Shown here one piece after another: positions 5,211 through 6,493 of a stretch of DNA of 6,493 bases (positions within the stretch are counted from its first letter, which is position 1; each line of letters begins with the position of its first letter). Below the pieces are notes generated by a model that was not told where the DNA came from, searched no databases, and saw nothing but the letters and a program-made list of their open reading frames with translations. The DNA is from an uncultured Chromatiaceae bacterium (GTDB taxonomy: Bacteria > Pseudomonadota > Gammaproteobacteria > Enterobacterales > Alteromonadaceae). A program made the position numbers and the translations under genes. The stretch spans positions 1 to 6,493 of the forward strand of contig CAMLNG010000222.1 in assembly GCA_946481195.1 (NCBI GenBank). Direction: 5' to 3'.

Positions 5211-6493
5211 ATGATCGATGGACTGAAACGATTTTTACTCTGGACGCTGGCAATTGCCACTGTGGTCACCATTGCGGCCATTGTCGCCGGTTTTTCCTTC
5301 CGCGCAGGCTTAGGTACGCCGACAGAACAATTCCGCGAAAAGGCGGTCTATGCGCCCAACGGCGTGGTCAGCACCAGTCAGCCACTGGCCAGTCAGGCTG
5401 GTTTAGCGGTGCTGCAGCACGGCGGCAATGCGGTGGATGCGGCAGTGACGGCTGCCGCGGTATTAAGTGTGGTCGAGCCTTATATGACCGGCATCGGTGG
5501 CGACATGTATGCCATGGTTTGGCTGGAAAAAGAGCAGCGGCTGGTCGGCATCAATGGCAGTGGCCATGCCGGTGCTTTGATGACCTTTGACGCCATAGCC
5601 AAACGTGGACGCATTCCCGGTGAAGGCCCACTGTCGATTACACTCCCAGGTGCTTTATCCGGCTGGGCCAAACTGCTGGAAGCCCATGGCACCTTGACCC
5701 TGGCGGAGGCGCTGGCGCCGGCCATCGCGCTGGCTGAACAGGGTTTTCCGGTGTCCAAAGCCACAGCCAACGAGTGGGCTTTGTTTGAAGGACAAATCAA
5801 TTGGGACCCGGGCGCCCGCGCCACCTTTCTCATCGATGGCAAACGCACGCCTGCCGCCGGTGAATGGTTTACCAACCCCGATTATGCTAATTCGCTGAAG
5901 CTCATCGCTGCCGAAGGGCCACAAGCACTGTACGGCGGGCCATTAGGTGAAAAGATTGCCGCCGGTGTGCAGGCGCTGGGCGGCTTTTTAACCGCAGCGG
6001 ATTTTGCCAATTACAGCGCCGAATGGGTCGAACCGATGTCGGTCTCCTATCAAGGCTACCGGCTGTGGGAATTACCGCCGAATGGTCAGGGCATTGCCGC
6101 CTTAGAAATGCTGAAGATTTTAGAGCCTTATGATTTGGCTGCCATGCAGCACAATTCTGCCGACTATCTGCACCATTTGATTGAAGCCAAAAAACTGGCC
6201 TACGCCGATTTGGAACATTTTGTCGGGGACCCTGCTTTTATGCAGATAAAGCCTGAACAGCTATTGTCCGACGAAGTGATCGCAAAACGCCGGGCTTTTT
6301 TAGATGCCAGCAAGGCCATGACAAGGGCTGATCCGGAACCTTCGCTGACGACCAGCGATACCACATACCTGAGCACAGCAGACAAAGACGGCAATATGGT
6401 GTCATTTATAAATAGTCTCGCCGGCCCTTTTGGTTCCGGCATTGTAGTGCCAGGCACTGGTTTTGCGCTGCAAAACCGCGGTGTCGGTTTATC
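5211..6493 (+). CDS. Gamma-glutamyltransferase-family enzyme, membrane-anchored, 3' end cut by window
   Basis: The frame is open from ATG 5211 to the window edge (427 codons, no stop); family members run about 530-580 residues, so the C-terminal part is missing. Residues 1-7 are short and charged, followed by one hydrophobic segment (8-30), an uncleaved anchor or signal peptide that puts the enzyme in the periplasm. The Ntn-hydrolase body begins near 46 (VYAPNGVVSTSQPLAS). HGGNAVDAAVTAA (70-82) and the TGIGGDMYAM block (93-102) are family hallmarks. The autoprocessing site is SD|TTYLSTADKDGN: T384 is the expected nucleophile and first residue of the small subunit. FGSGIVVPGTGF (407-418) follows. 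The E. coli Arg114 position falls in NGSGHA (115-120) with no Arg, and the Asn411 position aligns ungapped with A404. This resembles the YwrD-like branch rather than classical glutathione-cleaving Ggt, so I give no symbol. It is divergent from an AraC-type regulator that probably controls it. Confidence 0.92.
   Translation, partial: MIDGLKRFLLWTLAIATVVTIAAIVAGFSFRAGLGTPTEQFREKAVYAPNGVVSTSQPLASQAGLAVLQHGGNAVDAAVTAAAVLSVVEPYMTGIGGDMYAMVWLEKEQRLVGINGSGHAGALMTFDAIAKRGRIPGEGPLSITLPGALSGWAKLLEAHGTLTLAEALAPAIALAEQGFPVSKATANEWALFEGQINWDPGARATFLIDGKRTPAAGEWFTNPDYANSLKLIAAEGPQALYGGPLGEKIAAGVQALGGFLTAADFANYSAEWVEPMSVSYQGYRLWELPPNGQGIAALEMLKILEPYDLAAMQHNSADYLHHLIEAKKLAYADLEHFVGDPAFMQIKPEQLLSDEVIAKRRAFLDASKAMTRADPEPSLTTSDTTYLSTADKDGNMVSFINSLAGPFGSGIVVPGTGFALQNRGVGL

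Noticed and set aside
5156..5590. 144-codon + strand frame overlapping the start of the transferase
   Set aside because: It is in a different frame from the GGT-family sequence, and its translation is a Cys/Arg/Gly-rich shadow. The true gene starts at 5211.
5480..5875. 131-codon minus-strand frame inside the transferase gene
   Set aside because: It is a shadow of the GGT-family coding sequence, with no independent start signal or motif.

Overview
The window reads as ordinary chromosomal DNA from a Gammaproteobacterium. The protein families and moderate GC would fit an Alteromonadales- or Rheinheimera-like aquatic genus, but this is judged from protein style alone and the genus is not certain. 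I see no mobile element, CRISPR array, tRNA or rRNA. Eight genes are supported: seven complete and one cut by the right edge.

Left block (32-2745, + strand): four tightly packed genes that look like one operon. They are an exported serine hydrolase of the beta-lactamase/DUF4440 type, a three-helix membrane protein (DUF6249-like), an ECF-type sigma factor with a GTG start, and a 76-residue two-helix membrane protein that starts inside the sigma stop codon. The gaps are 9 nt, 9 nt and a 1-nt overlap. No zinc-finger anti-sigma factor is present, so the flanking membrane proteins are the natural candidates to control the sigma factor. This is the part most likely to hold an incompletely described system.

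Middle (2746-3705, + strand): an 87-nt gap, then a periplasmic solute-binding-like protein of the TIGR02285 type, probably transcribed separately. It converges on the next gene, with 13 nt between the two stop codons.

Right block (3719-6493): an AraC-family regulator and a DUF4256 protein form a leftward two-gene operon. A membrane-anchored gamma-glutamyltransferase-family enzyme is divergent from them and runs off the window. The 111-nt divergent region carries a clear 17-bp direct repeat (CTATA-N3-CTGAATGTA, twice, 69 bp apart). One copy lies just before each start codon, suggesting that the AraC-type protein controls both directions. The transferase has the catalytic threonine at the autoprocessing site but lacks the classical substrate-binding Arg and Asn of E. 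coli Ggt, so its substrate may not be glutathione.
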